Assembly: GCA_963832875.1 (NCBI GenBank)
Contig: CAWHWB010000009.1
Coordinates: 124,001-188,000, forward strand
Reading direction: 5' to 3'
Length of the DNA: 64,000 nt
Source of the DNA: AP-15 sp963832875
GTDB taxonomy: Bacteria; Pseudomonadota; Alphaproteobacteria; ATCC43930; CGMCC-115725
A program made the translations under genes and the position numbers. Shown here one piece after another: positions 51,809 to 61,228 of the stretch (position 1 is its first letter; each line of letters begins with the position of its first letter). Below the pieces are notes generated by a model, which saw nothing but the letters and a program-made list of their open reading frames with translations, made no database searches and was not told the origin of the DNA.

Positions 51809-52990
51809 TCATTGCGGTCCGGCGCGCATCGATGCCGGCTGGCCCGGCAGTTTGAAACGCTGCCCGGTGTCGGTGATCTTGTCGCCATCGACCCGCAACA
51901 CGGACAGATCCTTGTCGATAAAATTGCCGACATAAAGATGGCTGCCGTCGGCGCTGAACGCCGCGCCCTCGGGCAATGCTCCGACCGTAACTTCACCGGC
52001 GCGGGTCACCTTGTTCCCGTCGATGCTCAACACGGTGACGGCGCCGTCCGGATGGTAATACCAGGTGCTCTTCGGCCGGTTCGAACCGCGGGCCTCTACC
52101 GTCACCGCGACATCGCCTTTCGGGCTGATCACCAGCCCCTCGGGCGAGTCGCCGACGGTTATGTGGTCGATGACATGGATCGGATTGGCCTTCAGATCGA
52201 TGACGGTCACGGTGTCGGCGTTACCATCCGAACTGCCGCTGTCGCCTGTGTTGGCGACGAGGGCGATCTCGCCGTTAGGGGTGATCGCGACGTTGTAGGG
52301 ATAGTGGTTTGCCGGAAGATCCCGCTTGTCGTAGGTGACCTTGCCGTCGTCGATTGTTAGGACCGCAACTTTGTCGGTGCCGGATTTGACAGCGAGAGCG
52401 CGCTTGCCGTCCGGGGCGATCGCGACGGCGGAGACCAGATCGGCGGGGGTGCCGACGGTCACGGTATCGGCCACTTTCACCGTCTTGCCATCGATCGACA
52501 GCACCGAGATCGTGCCGTCGCCGCGATTGGCGACGAGTGCGAACTTTCCGTCGGGGGAAATCGCCAGACCTTCAGGCGCCTTACCAAGCTGCAAAGTCGC
52601 GATTACGTCGGGCGGGCTCGCCTTCAGATCGACGACAAACAATCGGTTGTCGGGCGTCAACGCAAAGCCCTCGCCTTTCGCTTCGCCCTTCATCGTGTCG
52701 GCGACGAGTGCGAGATCGCGCGAAGGGGTGATCGCCAGATTGACCGGCGGGCCGACGATTGTGTTGTCGAGCGGGATCGTCGCAACGATCCGCGGCGTCG
52801 CAGGTTGCGACGTATCGACGATCGACAAGGTATCGTGGCCCGGTGCCCGCATGACCACCTTGCCGTCCGTGAAGCTCGGCTTCTGGTCATTGCCGATGAT
52901 CATCAGTTGGGCATGCGCCGCAGCCGAAGCGACGCCGAAGACGAGCAGCGCCAAACCCAGCTGCAGCGCCGCGCGATTGGACAGGTGCAT
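51809..52990 (-). CDS. Exported YVTN/YncE-like beta-propeller protein
   Basis: A 393-residue periplasmic or secreted protein. The signal peptide is LQLGLALLVFGVASAAAHAQ. Seven-bladed propeller repeats follow, such as PEGLAISPDGKFALVANRGD, GTISVLSIDGKTVKVADTVT, PYNVAITPNGEIALVANTGD and PEGAAFSADGSHLYVGNFID. YncE-like proteins bind DNA or small ligands or act as cell-surface adhesion or quinoprotein-like domains; the function is unknown here. ATG 52990 was chosen to start at the signal peptide. It ends seven bases after the transketolase stop, in convergent orientation. Confidence 0.82.
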   Translation of the reverse strand: MHLSNRAALQLGLALLVFGVASAAAHAQLMIIGNDQKPSFTDGKVVMRAPGHDTLSIVDTSQPATPRIVATIPLDNTIVGPPVNLAITPSRDLALVADTMKGEAKGEGFALTPDNRLFVVDLKASPPDVIATLQLGKAPEGLAISPDGKFALVANRGDGTISVLSIDGKTVKVADTVTVGTPADLVSAVAIAPDGKRALAVKSGTDKVAVLTIDDGKVTYDKRDLPANHYPYNVAITPNGEIALVANTGDSGSSDGNADTVTVIDLKANPIHVIDHITVGDSPEGLVISPKGDVAVTVEARGSNRPKSTWYYHPDGAVTVLSIDGNKVTRAGEVTVGALPEGAAFSADGSHLYVGNFIDKDLSVLRVDGDKITDTGQRFKLPGQPASMRAGPQ

Positions 52991-53150
52991 TTCCCCCTCC
53001 GCGTTTTTTACGCCGTTCCAAGACGGCGTCGACGATGCTGCGCCGCGCACCGCCATTGAACAAGGGGTTTACCCGCGCCTTCACTGCCCCTACCGAGGGG
53101 CGTGCGTTGCGGCGGTCTGGGTGGCGGAGTTCGGGTCTAGCGAGAGACTC

Positions 53151-55061
53151 TCAGAACCGGTCGCATGTCTCCGCGGCGCTGACATAAACTGCGGCGTCGG
53201 CCGGCAGCAACAGCCGGTCGGCGACCAACGCTTCAGCCGCGGCCTTAACCTTTGCAACATACGCCTCGCGGCTGCCGTAGCGCTCTTCGAGCGAAGGGCG
53301 CGGGTCGCCCGCAGCCTCGCGCTCCTGCCTGGTGCGGGCAAACGCAATCAGCGACCCGTCGCGGTCGCACAGCTCGCAAGGCTGCGCCCGGTAGACGTTC
53401 CATCCGGTATAGGTGCCGAGCGGCACTGCGATCGGCGGCAATCGGATGCCGGCGACCTCGTTGCCGTCGGCATCGACCGCCGATACAAGGGTGTCATAAA
53501 AATTGTCCAGCCGCGCCGGCGGGTCGACCCAATCGACCGGCGCTCCGATGCGGTTCGCACCCGGCGCGATGGCGAACCCGGCGACCTTCGGCATCTCGAC
53601 GGCCTCGGCCGCGACTGCGGTGCCGTGCGCGAGCGACGGGACCCGGCTCGGCGGCGGCGCCACGCCCGCGGCGACCCACTCTTCGAGCGCCACCAACAAC
53701 GCCCGTAATGCCGGGCTGGCGCTGTGCGGGTTGCGCGGGTTGACGCAGGGGCCAGGGCTCGGATCGGTGCCCGGACCGCCGCCATGCTGGGTCCCGGCGA
53801 TCAGGTAAGCCCTTGCCGTCGCGTGCAACTCGGCATCGTGCCGGCCGGCTGGGTCGGTATGCACTAGGGAGGCGCCCTTTTGCCAGTACTCGGTGGCGGT
53901 GTTGACCTCGATCATCAACGGATCGGTCGGCCGGCCTTGCAGGATGGCGCCGCTGCGGCCGGAAAACGGATCAATCGTCGTCGCGTTGCCGAACGGGAAC
54001 CAGTTTTCCGGGTAGAGCCGGTCTTCGTGCTGGGTCGCGGTGCGGCCTGGCATCGCGAAACTGTGGTTGGCGAAGACCTTGCCGGCTCCGGCGACATGGG
54101 TCAGCACACCGTCGAAGACGCGCCGCCCGTGCCCGTCGTCATTCATCCCGAGCTCGAGGAAATGGCGCAGAAAACGGCCGGCCTGCGACACGCCGAAGGC
54201 GAGCGCGTGGCTGACCCCGCCTCCGGCTTCGATCATTGGATTGGGTGTCCCGAGGCGATCGGCGCGCTCGTAGCGTAGAAACGAGACAAGATCGCGGGTC
54301 GCGGCAAAGCCGATGCCGGTTACGCTCGATCCGGTCGCCTCGTACCAGATTTCATAGATCTTGTACGGCGCGAAGCTGCTGCCGGCCGGGAGCAGCCGAA
54401 TCGACCGGTTGTCGACAAACTCCCAGTCATCCGCCGCGATCTCGGCGCGGGCGTCGCTCTCGCGGTCGCGCACCGTCAGCCTGGCCCGACGCCGGTCGCT
54501 TGAGACCACAGGATAGTTGAGCCGCACGACGTCGCCCTTGCCGGGTGCGCGAGTGCCGATGTGGAACTCGTCGCGGATGCGGCGCACCATCGGCTGGCCG
54601 TTTTCGAGTGCCGGCGGTAGCCGCGCCGTCATGCCGTTGTTGGTGCGCGGCGCGCCCGGGTCCCAGCCCGACCAAACGAGGCTGTAGCCGCGCCCGAGGG
54701 TAAAGCCCAATCCGACATCCGATGCGGTTTTGGGATCGTTGGTGTCGGCGCCGGCGCCGGCTTCGTCGAGCCGGCCAAGGATCACCTTGCGGCCCCGATT
54801 CGTCACGTCGTAGACGAGGACGCTGCCCGCCGGTCGCGGCCCGGCCGGCCGCAGAATAAAGAAATCCACCTCGTACTCGACCACGCCGCGCGGGTTTCTC
54901 GGCGCCTTGTCGAGATCGGTGATGACACCGTTCTCCGGCGCCGAGGGATCGAGTTCGCCCTTGGCGACGCCCTTGATCCGCAGGTAGGCGCCGACATCGC
55001 CAAAACTCTGCCTCCCGGCGAAAGGTTCGACCGCATCGACCCTGATCTCGACAATGGCCAT
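53151..55061 (-). CDS. Alpha/beta hydrolase domain (Abhydrolase_10) protein
   Basis: A 636-residue protein. An N-terminal beta-rich region (VEIRVDAVEPFAGRQSFGDV, GVVEYEVDFFILRPAGPRP, VLVYDVTNRGRKVILGRLDE) leads into the hydrolase part: SHALAFGVSQAGRFLRHFLE holds the nucleophile elbow GVSQAG, and HDAELHATARAYLIAGTQHG and IAVPLGTYTGWNVYRAQPCE follow. These are marks of Abhydrolase_10, whose members act on large esters or ring-opened substrates and often sit in catabolic clusters. No signal peptide is seen. DUF924 follows upstream on the same strand. Confidence 0.78.
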   Translation of the reverse strand: MAIVEIRVDAVEPFAGRQSFGDVGAYLRIKGVAKGELDPSAPENGVITDLDKAPRNPRGVVEYEVDFFILRPAGPRPAGSVLVYDVTNRGRKVILGRLDEAGAGADTNDPKTASDVGLGFTLGRGYSLVWSGWDPGAPRTNNGMTARLPPALENGQPMVRRIRDEFHIGTRAPGKGDVVRLNYPVVSSDRRRARLTVRDRESDARAEIAADDWEFVDNRSIRLLPAGSSFAPYKIYEIWYEATGSSVTGIGFAATRDLVSFLRYERADRLGTPNPMIEAGGGVSHALAFGVSQAGRFLRHFLELGMNDDGHGRRVFDGVLTHVAGAGKVFANHSFAMPGRTATQHEDRLYPENWFPFGNATTIDPFSGRSGAILQGRPTDPLMIEVNTATEYWQKGASLVHTDPAGRHDAELHATARAYLIAGTQHGGGPGTDPSPGPCVNPRNPHSASPALRALLVALEEWVAAGVAPPPSRVPSLAHGTAVAAEAVEMPKVAGFAIAPGANRIGAPVDWVDPPARLDNFYDTLVSAVDADGNEVAGIRLPPIAVPLGTYTGWNVYRAQPCELCDRDGSLIAFARTRQEREAAGDPRPSLEERYGSREAYVAKVKAAAEALVADRLLLPADAAVYVSAAETCDRF

Positions 55062-55088
55062 GCCCGGCTCCTGGTTGGTCGGAAGATC

Positions 55089-55685
55089 TTAGCGCGCCGG
55101 GGGCGGGGAGTCCGACCGCTTCAGAAATTCAGTCTCCTCTTTGGTCGATTGCCGGCCGAGGATCGCGTTGCGGTGCGGGAAGCGGCCGAAGCGCTCGATG
55201 ACCTCGATGTAGGGGCGGCCGTAGCGGCGCAGCGAACCGCCACGATCGGGGTTTCGCGGCAGGGCCCCGAACAAGGCGAGCGAGCGTCGCTGGTCGGCGA
55301 GATTTTCGCTGTGGTGGAACGGCATATAAAAGAACATCCGCCAGGCCGGCGGCACCTGTTGGTCGAAGCCGCGTTGGAGCGCCCGGTCGGCCGCGGCGCG
55401 CGCCGCCGGATCGGTCGAATAGGCCCGCGGCGTGTCGCGAAAGATGTTGCGCGGCACCTGGTCGAGCAGCAGCACCACAGCGAGCGCCCCCTCGGCCTCT
55501 TCTTCCCATGAGAGCAGCACCCCCGCCGCGGCCATTTCGTAATCGGCGAGAAACTCGCGCCGCAGCGCTGCGTCGAATTCCTCGGTACTCTTGAACCAAA
55601 TGTTGCGATGCTGCTCGCGTCCCGGATCTCCCGCCGGCCCAAACCAGAAATCGAGGAGTGATGTTGCCCGAGTGGGGAGGGTCAT
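55089..55685 (-). CDS. DUF924 family protein
   Basis: A 198-residue protein. The family marks are ATSLLDFWFGPAGDPGREQH, LLLDQVPRNIFRDTPRAYST, FFYMPFHHSENLADQRRSLA and RFGRFPHRNAILGRQSTKEE. DUF924 folds as a helical TPR-like bundle and has no known activity. Its ATG overlaps the stop of the FAD/Fe-S oxidase gene by four bases, so the two are translationally coupled. In the raw frames the oxidase's frameshift makes it look like a C-terminal fusion; that fusion is not real. Confidence 0.85.
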   Translation of the reverse strand: MTLPTRATSLLDFWFGPAGDPGREQHRNIWFKSTEEFDAALRREFLADYEMAAAGVLLSWEEEAEGALAVVLLLDQVPRNIFRDTPRAYSTDPAARAAADRALQRGFDQQVPPAWRMFFYMPFHHSENLADQRRSLALFGALPRNPDRGGSLRRYGRPYIEVIERFGRFPHRNAILGRQSTKEETEFLKRSDSPPPAR

Positions 55686-58646
55686 GGTGAGCTGGTCCCG
55701 GCAGACGCCTCGTCGAGGAGGCGGACGAGGTGACGGGCGTGTCGGCCGGTCGCGTCGGCGATCTGGTGGCGGCAGCTGGTGCCGCAGGCGGCGAGGAGCG
55801 TGTCGGATGGGGCAGCGCGCACCCGGGGCAGGACGCCGAGCTCGCCGATCTTCAGTGACATCTCGTGGTGCTCGGCCTCGTAGCCGAACGCTCCGGCCAT
55901 GCCGCAGCAGGTCGAATTCGAAGGTCTCGACGGTGAGATCGGGGATCAATTGCAATGCTTTGACCGCGGCGCCGACGGTGGCGAAGGCCTTCTGGTGGCA
56001 ATGGCCGTGCAGCAAGGCGGTGCGGCCGGGCATCGGCGCCAGAGCCAGCCGGAACCGGCCGGCCGAGCGCTCGGTGTCGACGAATTCCTCGAAGAGTTGG
56101 GCATGGCCGGCGAGCGTCTGGGTCGCCGCGCCCGGCAGCAGCGCCGGAAACTCGTCGCGCAGGGTTAGGAGGCACGAGGGTTCGAGCCCGACGATCGGGG
56201 TGCCGGCGGCGACATGGGGGGCGAGTGCCTCGAGCATGCGCCGCGCCTCGGTCCGGGCCTCGTCGACCAGACCGGCCGACAGAAAACTACGGCCGCAGCA
56301 CAACGGCCGGCGGCGCACCGGGTCAGGGCTGACGACGCGATAGCCGGCGCGGGCCAAGACGCGTTCGGCGGCGCGGGCGTTCTCGGGCTCGAACCAGCGG
56401 TTGAAGGTGTCGACCAGCAGGACCACGTCGCGCCCCTCGTGAACCCCCTCCCTCTCGCTGACGCGGGTCCCTCCCTCCGCCGTGGCCACGCGGGAGGGAG
56501 GGGCTGGGGGCAATGGCCCGCGATACGGGCGAAGCGACCACTGCGGCAACTTGCGGGCGGCGCTCAGAGCGAACAGCCGCTCGCCGAGCCTTGCCAGCAA
56601 CGGCGACCGATTGCGCAAATTGGCCAACGGCGCCAGGCGCGCGGCGTAGGGCGCATAGCGCGGCAGATAGGCGATCAACCGGTCGCGCGCCGAAAGCCGA
56701 TGGCGCTGCCAGTAGTGGTGCAGGAACTCGATCTTCATCCGCGCCATGTCGACGCCGGTCGGGCATTCGCGCCGGCAGCCTTTGCACGAGATGCACAGGC
56801 CCATCGTCTCGCGCATGTCTTCGGAGACGAGCGCGTCCGGGCCGAGCTGTCCCGACAAAGCCAATCGCAAGCTATTGGCCCGGCCGCGGGTCAGGTGCTG
56901 CTCGTCGCCGGTGGCGCGGAACGACGGGCACATCACTGCGGCGTCCCGGGCGCGGCAGGCGCCGTTGTTGTTGCACATCTCGACCGCACCGGCGAACCCG
57001 CCCCATTCCGACCAGTCGAGTGCGGTGGCGAGCGGCAAGGGACGATAGTCGGGCCGGTAGCGGAACAAGCTGCGATCGTCCATTTTGGGCGCGCGGACGA
57101 TCTTGCCCGGGTTGAACAGGCCCGCGGGGTCGAAGGCGTCCTTGACCTCCTCGAAAGCGCGCACGATCCGGCCACCGAACATCGCCTCGTGGAATTCGGA
57201 CCGCACCAGCCCGTCGCCGTGTTCGCCCGAATGCGAGCCCTTGTACTCGCGGACCATCGCGAACGCCTCCTCGGCGATAGCCCGCATCTTTCTGACTTCG
57301 AGCTCCTGCTTGACGTTCAGCACCGGGCGCACATGCAGGCAGCCGACCGAGGCGTGCGCGTACCAGGTACCGTAGGTGCCGTGCTTTTCGAAGATGCGGG
57401 TCAGCCGCTCGGTATACTCGGCGAGGTCTTCGAGCCGCACTGCGCAATCCTCGAGAAACGAGATCGGCTTGCCGTCGCCTTTCATCGACATCATAATGTT
57501 GAGGCCCTGCGCGCGCACCTCCATGATTGCCTGTTGAAGCGCCGGATCGATCGCTTCGACCACGCCGCCGGGGAATCCGAGATCGCCCATCAATTCGCCG
57601 AGCGCCTTTAGCCGCCGCAGGTTTTCCGCAGGGTCATCGCCGGCAAATTCGGTCAGCAATACCGCCGCCGGTGCGCCCTGCACGAAGCGGTCGACCACGG
57701 GGCGGAACATCGGAATGTCGCGTGACAATTCGATCATCGTGCGATCGACCAGCTCGACCGCACTCGGGCCCAGCGGGACGATCCGACGGGTCGCGTCCAT
57801 CGCGCTGTAAAAGCTCGGGAAATGGCAGATGCCGAGGACCCGGTGCGCCGGGATCGGCTGCAATTCGAGCTCGATCTCGTTGAAAAAGGCGAGCGTGCCC
57901 TCGGAGCCGACCAAAAGCCGCGCCATGTTATGGCCGGCGTCGTCGATCGAATCGATGTTGTATCCGCCGACCCGGCGCAGCACCTGCGGAAAGCGGGTGG
58001 CGATCTCGTCGGCCTCGCGCTGGTGCAAGGCGCGCATTCGGCGTACCAGCTCGCGATAGCGCTCCGGTGCGGCGCGGTCGTCGAAATTGCCGGGAACTTC
58101 GCCGAACCGGGCGGTGACGCCGTCGGCGAGCAGCGCGTCGATCCCGCGCACGTTGTGCACCATATTGCCGTAGCGCAGCGAGCGCGAGCCGCAGCTGTTG
58201 TTGGCGGTCATGCCGCCGATCGTTGCCCGGCTCGCGGTCGACGGGTCGACCGGGAAGAACAGCTTGTGCGGCCGCAGCGCGCGGTTGAGGCGGTCGAGGA
58301 CCACCCCCGGCTCGACCCGCGCCCGGCGCCCCTCGACATCGACCGAGACCACCCGGTCCAGGCGGCGGCTGCAATCGAGAACCAGCGCGCGCGCCACGGT
58401 CTGCCCGCATTGCGAGGTTCCCGCACCCCGCGGCAACACCGGCACGCCTTCCTCGCGGGCGATCGCGATCGAGGTCGCGGCGTCCTCGCGGTCCTGCGGG
58501 ACGACGACGCCCAATGGCTCGATCTGATAGATCGACGCGTCGGTCGCATAACGCCCGCGGCTAAACGGGTCGAACAGCACCTCGCCGCGGATCTCGCGGC
58601 GCAGCCGCGTTTCGAGGTGCGATCCGGCGGGATTGTCGAATGGCAT
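55682..58646 (-). CDS. Fused FAD-linked oxidase / Fe-S (GlcD-GlcF-like) dehydrogenase, with a +1 frameshift
   Basis: A 987-residue protein once repaired. An FAD-binding PCMH domain (PLGVVVPQDREDAATSIAIA, VLPRGAGTSQCGQTVARALV, ATIGGMTANNSCGSRSLRYG) is followed by the FAD-oxidase C-domain (MEVRAQGLNIMMSMKGDGKP; ASVGCLHVRPVLNVKQELEV; GSHSGEHGDGLVRSEFHEAM). Two cluster motifs are CNNNGACRARDAAVMCPSF and CISCKGCRRECPTGVDMARM. Last come CCG-type modules (CCGRSFLSAG, LHGHCHQKAF, then STCCGMAGAF). The frame breaks at 55914-55919, where GAATTC should be GAATC on the coding strand; the end (ESTCCGMAGAFGYEAEHHEM through ASAGTSSP) is one frame on. It probably oxidises a 2-hydroxyacid such as D-lactate. 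A palindromic repeat lies inside its reading frame near 56.5 kb. Confidence 0.88.
56439..56516. repeat. C/G-rich palindromic repeat inside the coding frame of the FAD/Fe-S oxidase
   Basis: CCCTCCCTCC (56469-56478) is the exact reverse complement of 56493-56502. Between them is a GTGGCCAC palindrome, and a further C-rich arm sits at 56444-56454. On the coding strand it reads in frame as PPAPPSRVATAEGGTRVSER then EGVHEG, around residues 711-736. This lies between the Fe-S region and LLVDTFNRWFEPENARAAE, where homologues usually have a short loop. It resembles the intergenic palindromes at 9031 and 10987 and looks like a repeat inserted without breaking the frame. Confidence 0.6.
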
Positions 58647-58788
58647 GCGCTCGCCCGAAATCGCAAAACGATTTTGCAGCCTACCCTGCCCTCAGCGCGG
58701 CGACCAGCCGGCATCGGCCGTCGCCTGCGCCGGCTTTCCGAAGCTCGGCGCGCGATATCTATGGCGGGTGGCGCGGCCCCCAGCGGGC

Positions 58789-59160
58789 TCACGGGCTGCT
58801 GAGACAACGCGCGACGGTCTCGAGCAGATCGGCCGGATCGAACGGCTTGGCCATGACCTCGCAGGCGCCGAATTTCCCGGCGAATTCGAGGAAATCCAGA
58901 TTGGCGATGCGGCCGCCGCCCGAGATGGCGATAATCTTCGCGTCGGGGCGCTCGAGGCGGATCTCGCGGATGGTTTCGAGGCCTTCCTTATCCGGCATGA
59001 TGATATCGGTGATCACCAGATCCGGCTGCTCGCTCGAGAAAGCGCTCAAACCGCGCCGGCCGTCGGCCGCCATCAGCGTCTGATAACCTTTGCGCTCGAG
59101 GATGCGCACGATCGTCTCGCGAACCAGCAGATCATCGTCGATGACCAGAACCTTTGACAT
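58789..59160 (-). CDS. Single-domain response regulator (CheY-like receiver)
   Basis: A 123-residue receiver domain only. The phosphoacceptor is D52 in LVITDIIMPD, with the acidic pocket IDDD at 8-10, the Thr/Ser switch at IIAISGG and the conserved Lys in VMAKPFDP near residue 107. There is no output domain, so it probably acts by protein contact or within a phosphorelay. It lies 45 bases downstream of the MHYT-PAS histidine kinase on the same strand, its likely partner. CheY-like or DivK-like roles are possible. Confidence 0.9.
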   Translation of the reverse strand: MSKVLVIDDDLLVRETIVRILERKGYQTLMAADGRRGLSAFSSEQPDLVITDIIMPDKEGLETIREIRLERPDAKIIAISGGGRIANLDFLEFAGKFGACEVMAKPFDPADLLETVARCLSSP

Positions 59161-59205
59161 GAACCAGACCCTTAACCGGAGATTTGCAGCTTTGCGACGG
59201 GGCGC

Positions 59206-61101
59206 TCAAGCGGCCGCCGATGCGATCGGCATCGCGGTTTGCGGCTCGCCGAGCGCCGGCAGCGTGATCAGAAACTCGCTGCCTTCGCCGGGCCGGCTGC
59301 GGATCGCGATCCGGCCGCCATGGCGGGTGACAATGCCGTGGACGACCGAAAGCCCCAGACCGGTACCTTCGCCAACTTGTTTTGTCGTAAAGAACGGCTC
59401 GAAGATGCGGTCGAGGGTGGCCTCCGCGATGCCGCAGCCGGTGTCGGCGACCGAGAGACAGACCGCCGGCGCGCCGCTCCCGCTGGTCGCTACCGCGGGC
59501 GGTTGCGGCCAAACCCGGACGGTGATGTTGCCGGGGTCGCCGCCGATCGCCTGACCGGCGTTGGTCACTAGGTTGACGATCGCCTGGTGCAGTTCGCCGG
59601 CGTCGCCGGAGACTGGCGGCACTGCGGCGATCTCTTCGTCGATGCGGATGGTGGCCGGCAGAATGGCGCGCAGCATGTGCAGGGCTTCGCGCGTCAGCGC
59701 CGCCAGATTGACCTCCTCCCGGACAAAATCCTGCTTGCGGCTGAAGGCGAGAACCTGCTTGACCAGGTCGCGGGCGCGCTCGCTGGCGCGCACGATGGTC
59801 TCGATGTCGCGGCGCATCGGCTCGTCTTCGCGCAGATCCTCAAGAGCGAGCTTGGCCAGCGCCAGGATCGGCACCAGCGTGTTGTTGAGGTCGTGCGCCA
59901 CCCCGCCGGCGAGGGTGCCCAGCGCCTCGAGCTTTTGCGAATGCATCAGCTGGCGTTCCAGCTCGTCGCTGCGCCGCTCCGCCTCGCGTAATTCGGTGAC
60001 GTCCCGGATCACGCCGACGAGCTTGTGCGGCTGACCGGCGGCGTCGCGCACCAGCTCCATCTCTCGATACAAAACCCGCACACTGCCGTCGGCACGGCGG
60101 ATGCGGTATTCGAGCGCCGGCTGCGGGCCCCCTGCGACGAAAACCGCGATCTGCTCCCTCAGGCGCGGTCGATCCTCCGGAATGATCATGTCCTCGAGCA
60201 GATCCAGGTCCAACGGACCGATCTGCGGGCCTACCCCAAAGATGCGATAGGTCTCCTCGGACCATTCGATCTGGCACGAACGAAGATCGAGCTCGAAGCT
60301 GCCGGTCGCCGCCACCCGCTGCGCGCGAGCCAAATGATCTTTGCTGCGGCGCAGCTGCTCGGCCTCGTGCGCTTCCCGCCGGCTGCGCTGCTCGTCGATG
60401 ATCGACGCCGACATGCCGAGCATCACGATCGCCAAGGCGATCGCCGCCACCGGCACGGCGAGCAGTTGGGGGGCGACGACATCGGTCGGCATGGGGATCA
60501 GCCGATCGGGAACCAGCCCGATCGCCGCCATCGCGGTGAAATGCAGGCCCAAGATTGCGGCGACCAGCAGCATCGTTGCCGACAGTCGGTGCAGCCACGC
60601 CGATCCGAGCCATGCCGCCGAGATCGCCGCCACCGAGAGCACGACGCCAATCGCCAGCGACGCTGCAACCAGTGACGAGTTCCACTGCACGTCCGCAGGG
60701 ACGCGCAGCGCCGCCATGCCGGCATAGTGCATCGCCCCGATGGCCAGGCCGATAACGAGGCCGCCGAGCAGCGGATTTTGCCATCGAAGAGCGACGATCA
60801 TGCCGAACCAGGTAACCGTCAACGCGACGACCAACGACAATATCGTCGGGCCGCTGTCGTAGGCGACCGGCAGACCCGGCCGGTAGGCGAGCTCGGCGAC
60901 GAAATGCGTCGCCCATAGCCCCGCACCGAGCACCGCCGCCGCGCCGGACAGCAGCGCCAGCGAGCGTTGCCCGGTCGCTTGCCGGCCCCGCAGAAACAGG
61001 TTGATCGCAGTGAATGCCGCCAACACGCAGATCAGGCCGGCGAGCGCGACCAAGCGGAGGTCGTGTTTCAGCGTCAAACAGCTGTAGACGGCATTCAGCA
61101 C
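59206..61101 (-). CDS. MHYT-domain membrane sensor histidine kinase with PAS domain
   Basis: 631 residues. The N-terminal seven-span MHYT sensor carries H66 (ATHFVAELAY; Thr instead of Met), H125 (AMHYAGMAAL) and H187 (LHFTAMAAIG), the three repeats thought to bind copper or sense O2, CO or NO. A PAS-fold region follows at about 260-375 (ELDLRSCQIEWSEETYRIFG, EYRIRRADGSVRVLYREMEL). The HisKA phospho-site is H403 in GGVAHDLNN, and the ATPase domain is complete (VNLVTNAGQAI, VADTGCGIAEATLDRIFEPF, GTGLGLSVVHGIV). The gene directly precedes the single-domain receiver, so the pair is a two-component system of unknown signal. Confidence 0.9.
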   Translation of the reverse strand: MLNAVYSCLTLKHDLRLVALAGLICVLAAFTAINLFLRGRQATGQRSLALLSGAAAVLGAGLWATHFVAELAYRPGLPVAYDSGPTILSLVVALTVTWFGMIVALRWQNPLLGGLVIGLAIGAMHYAGMAALRVPADVQWNSSLVAASLAIGVVLSVAAISAAWLGSAWLHRLSATMLLVAAILGLHFTAMAAIGLVPDRLIPMPTDVVAPQLLAVPVAAIALAIVMLGMSASIIDEQRSRREAHEAEQLRRSKDHLARAQRVAATGSFELDLRSCQIEWSEETYRIFGVGPQIGPLDLDLLEDMIIPEDRPRLREQIAVFVAGGPQPALEYRIRRADGSVRVLYREMELVRDAAGQPHKLVGVIRDVTELREAERRSDELERQLMHSQKLEALGTLAGGVAHDLNNTLVPILALAKLALEDLREDEPMRRDIETIVRASERARDLVKQVLAFSRKQDFVREEVNLAALTREALHMLRAILPATIRIDEEIAAVPPVSGDAGELHQAIVNLVTNAGQAIGGDPGNITVRVWPQPPAVATSGSGAPAVCLSVADTGCGIAEATLDRIFEPFFTTKQVGEGTGLGLSVVHGIVTRHGGRIAIRSRPGEGSEFLITLPALGEPQTAMPIASAAA

Positions 61102-61228
61102 GCCGGATCATCGCGCCAGACGGTAAAGAAAAGGATAAATCCGCATACCGACGGCACTGGCGGAATCGGGCCATAGCGGCGCCTGCGGCGCAGGATGGCC
61201 ATCGACCCTCGCACGGCCGCGCCGTGTC

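Noticed and set aside
53151..55685. Fusion of DUF924 to the FAD/Fe-S oxidase
   Set aside because: The fusion exists only because of the frameshift at 55914-55919. A normal oxidase stop overlaps a normal DUF924 ATG at 55682-55685.
56214..57611. 465-codon plus-strand open frame inside the FAD/Fe-S oxidase
   Set aside because: It is antisense to intact FAD and 4Fe-4S motifs; no ribosome site or domain.
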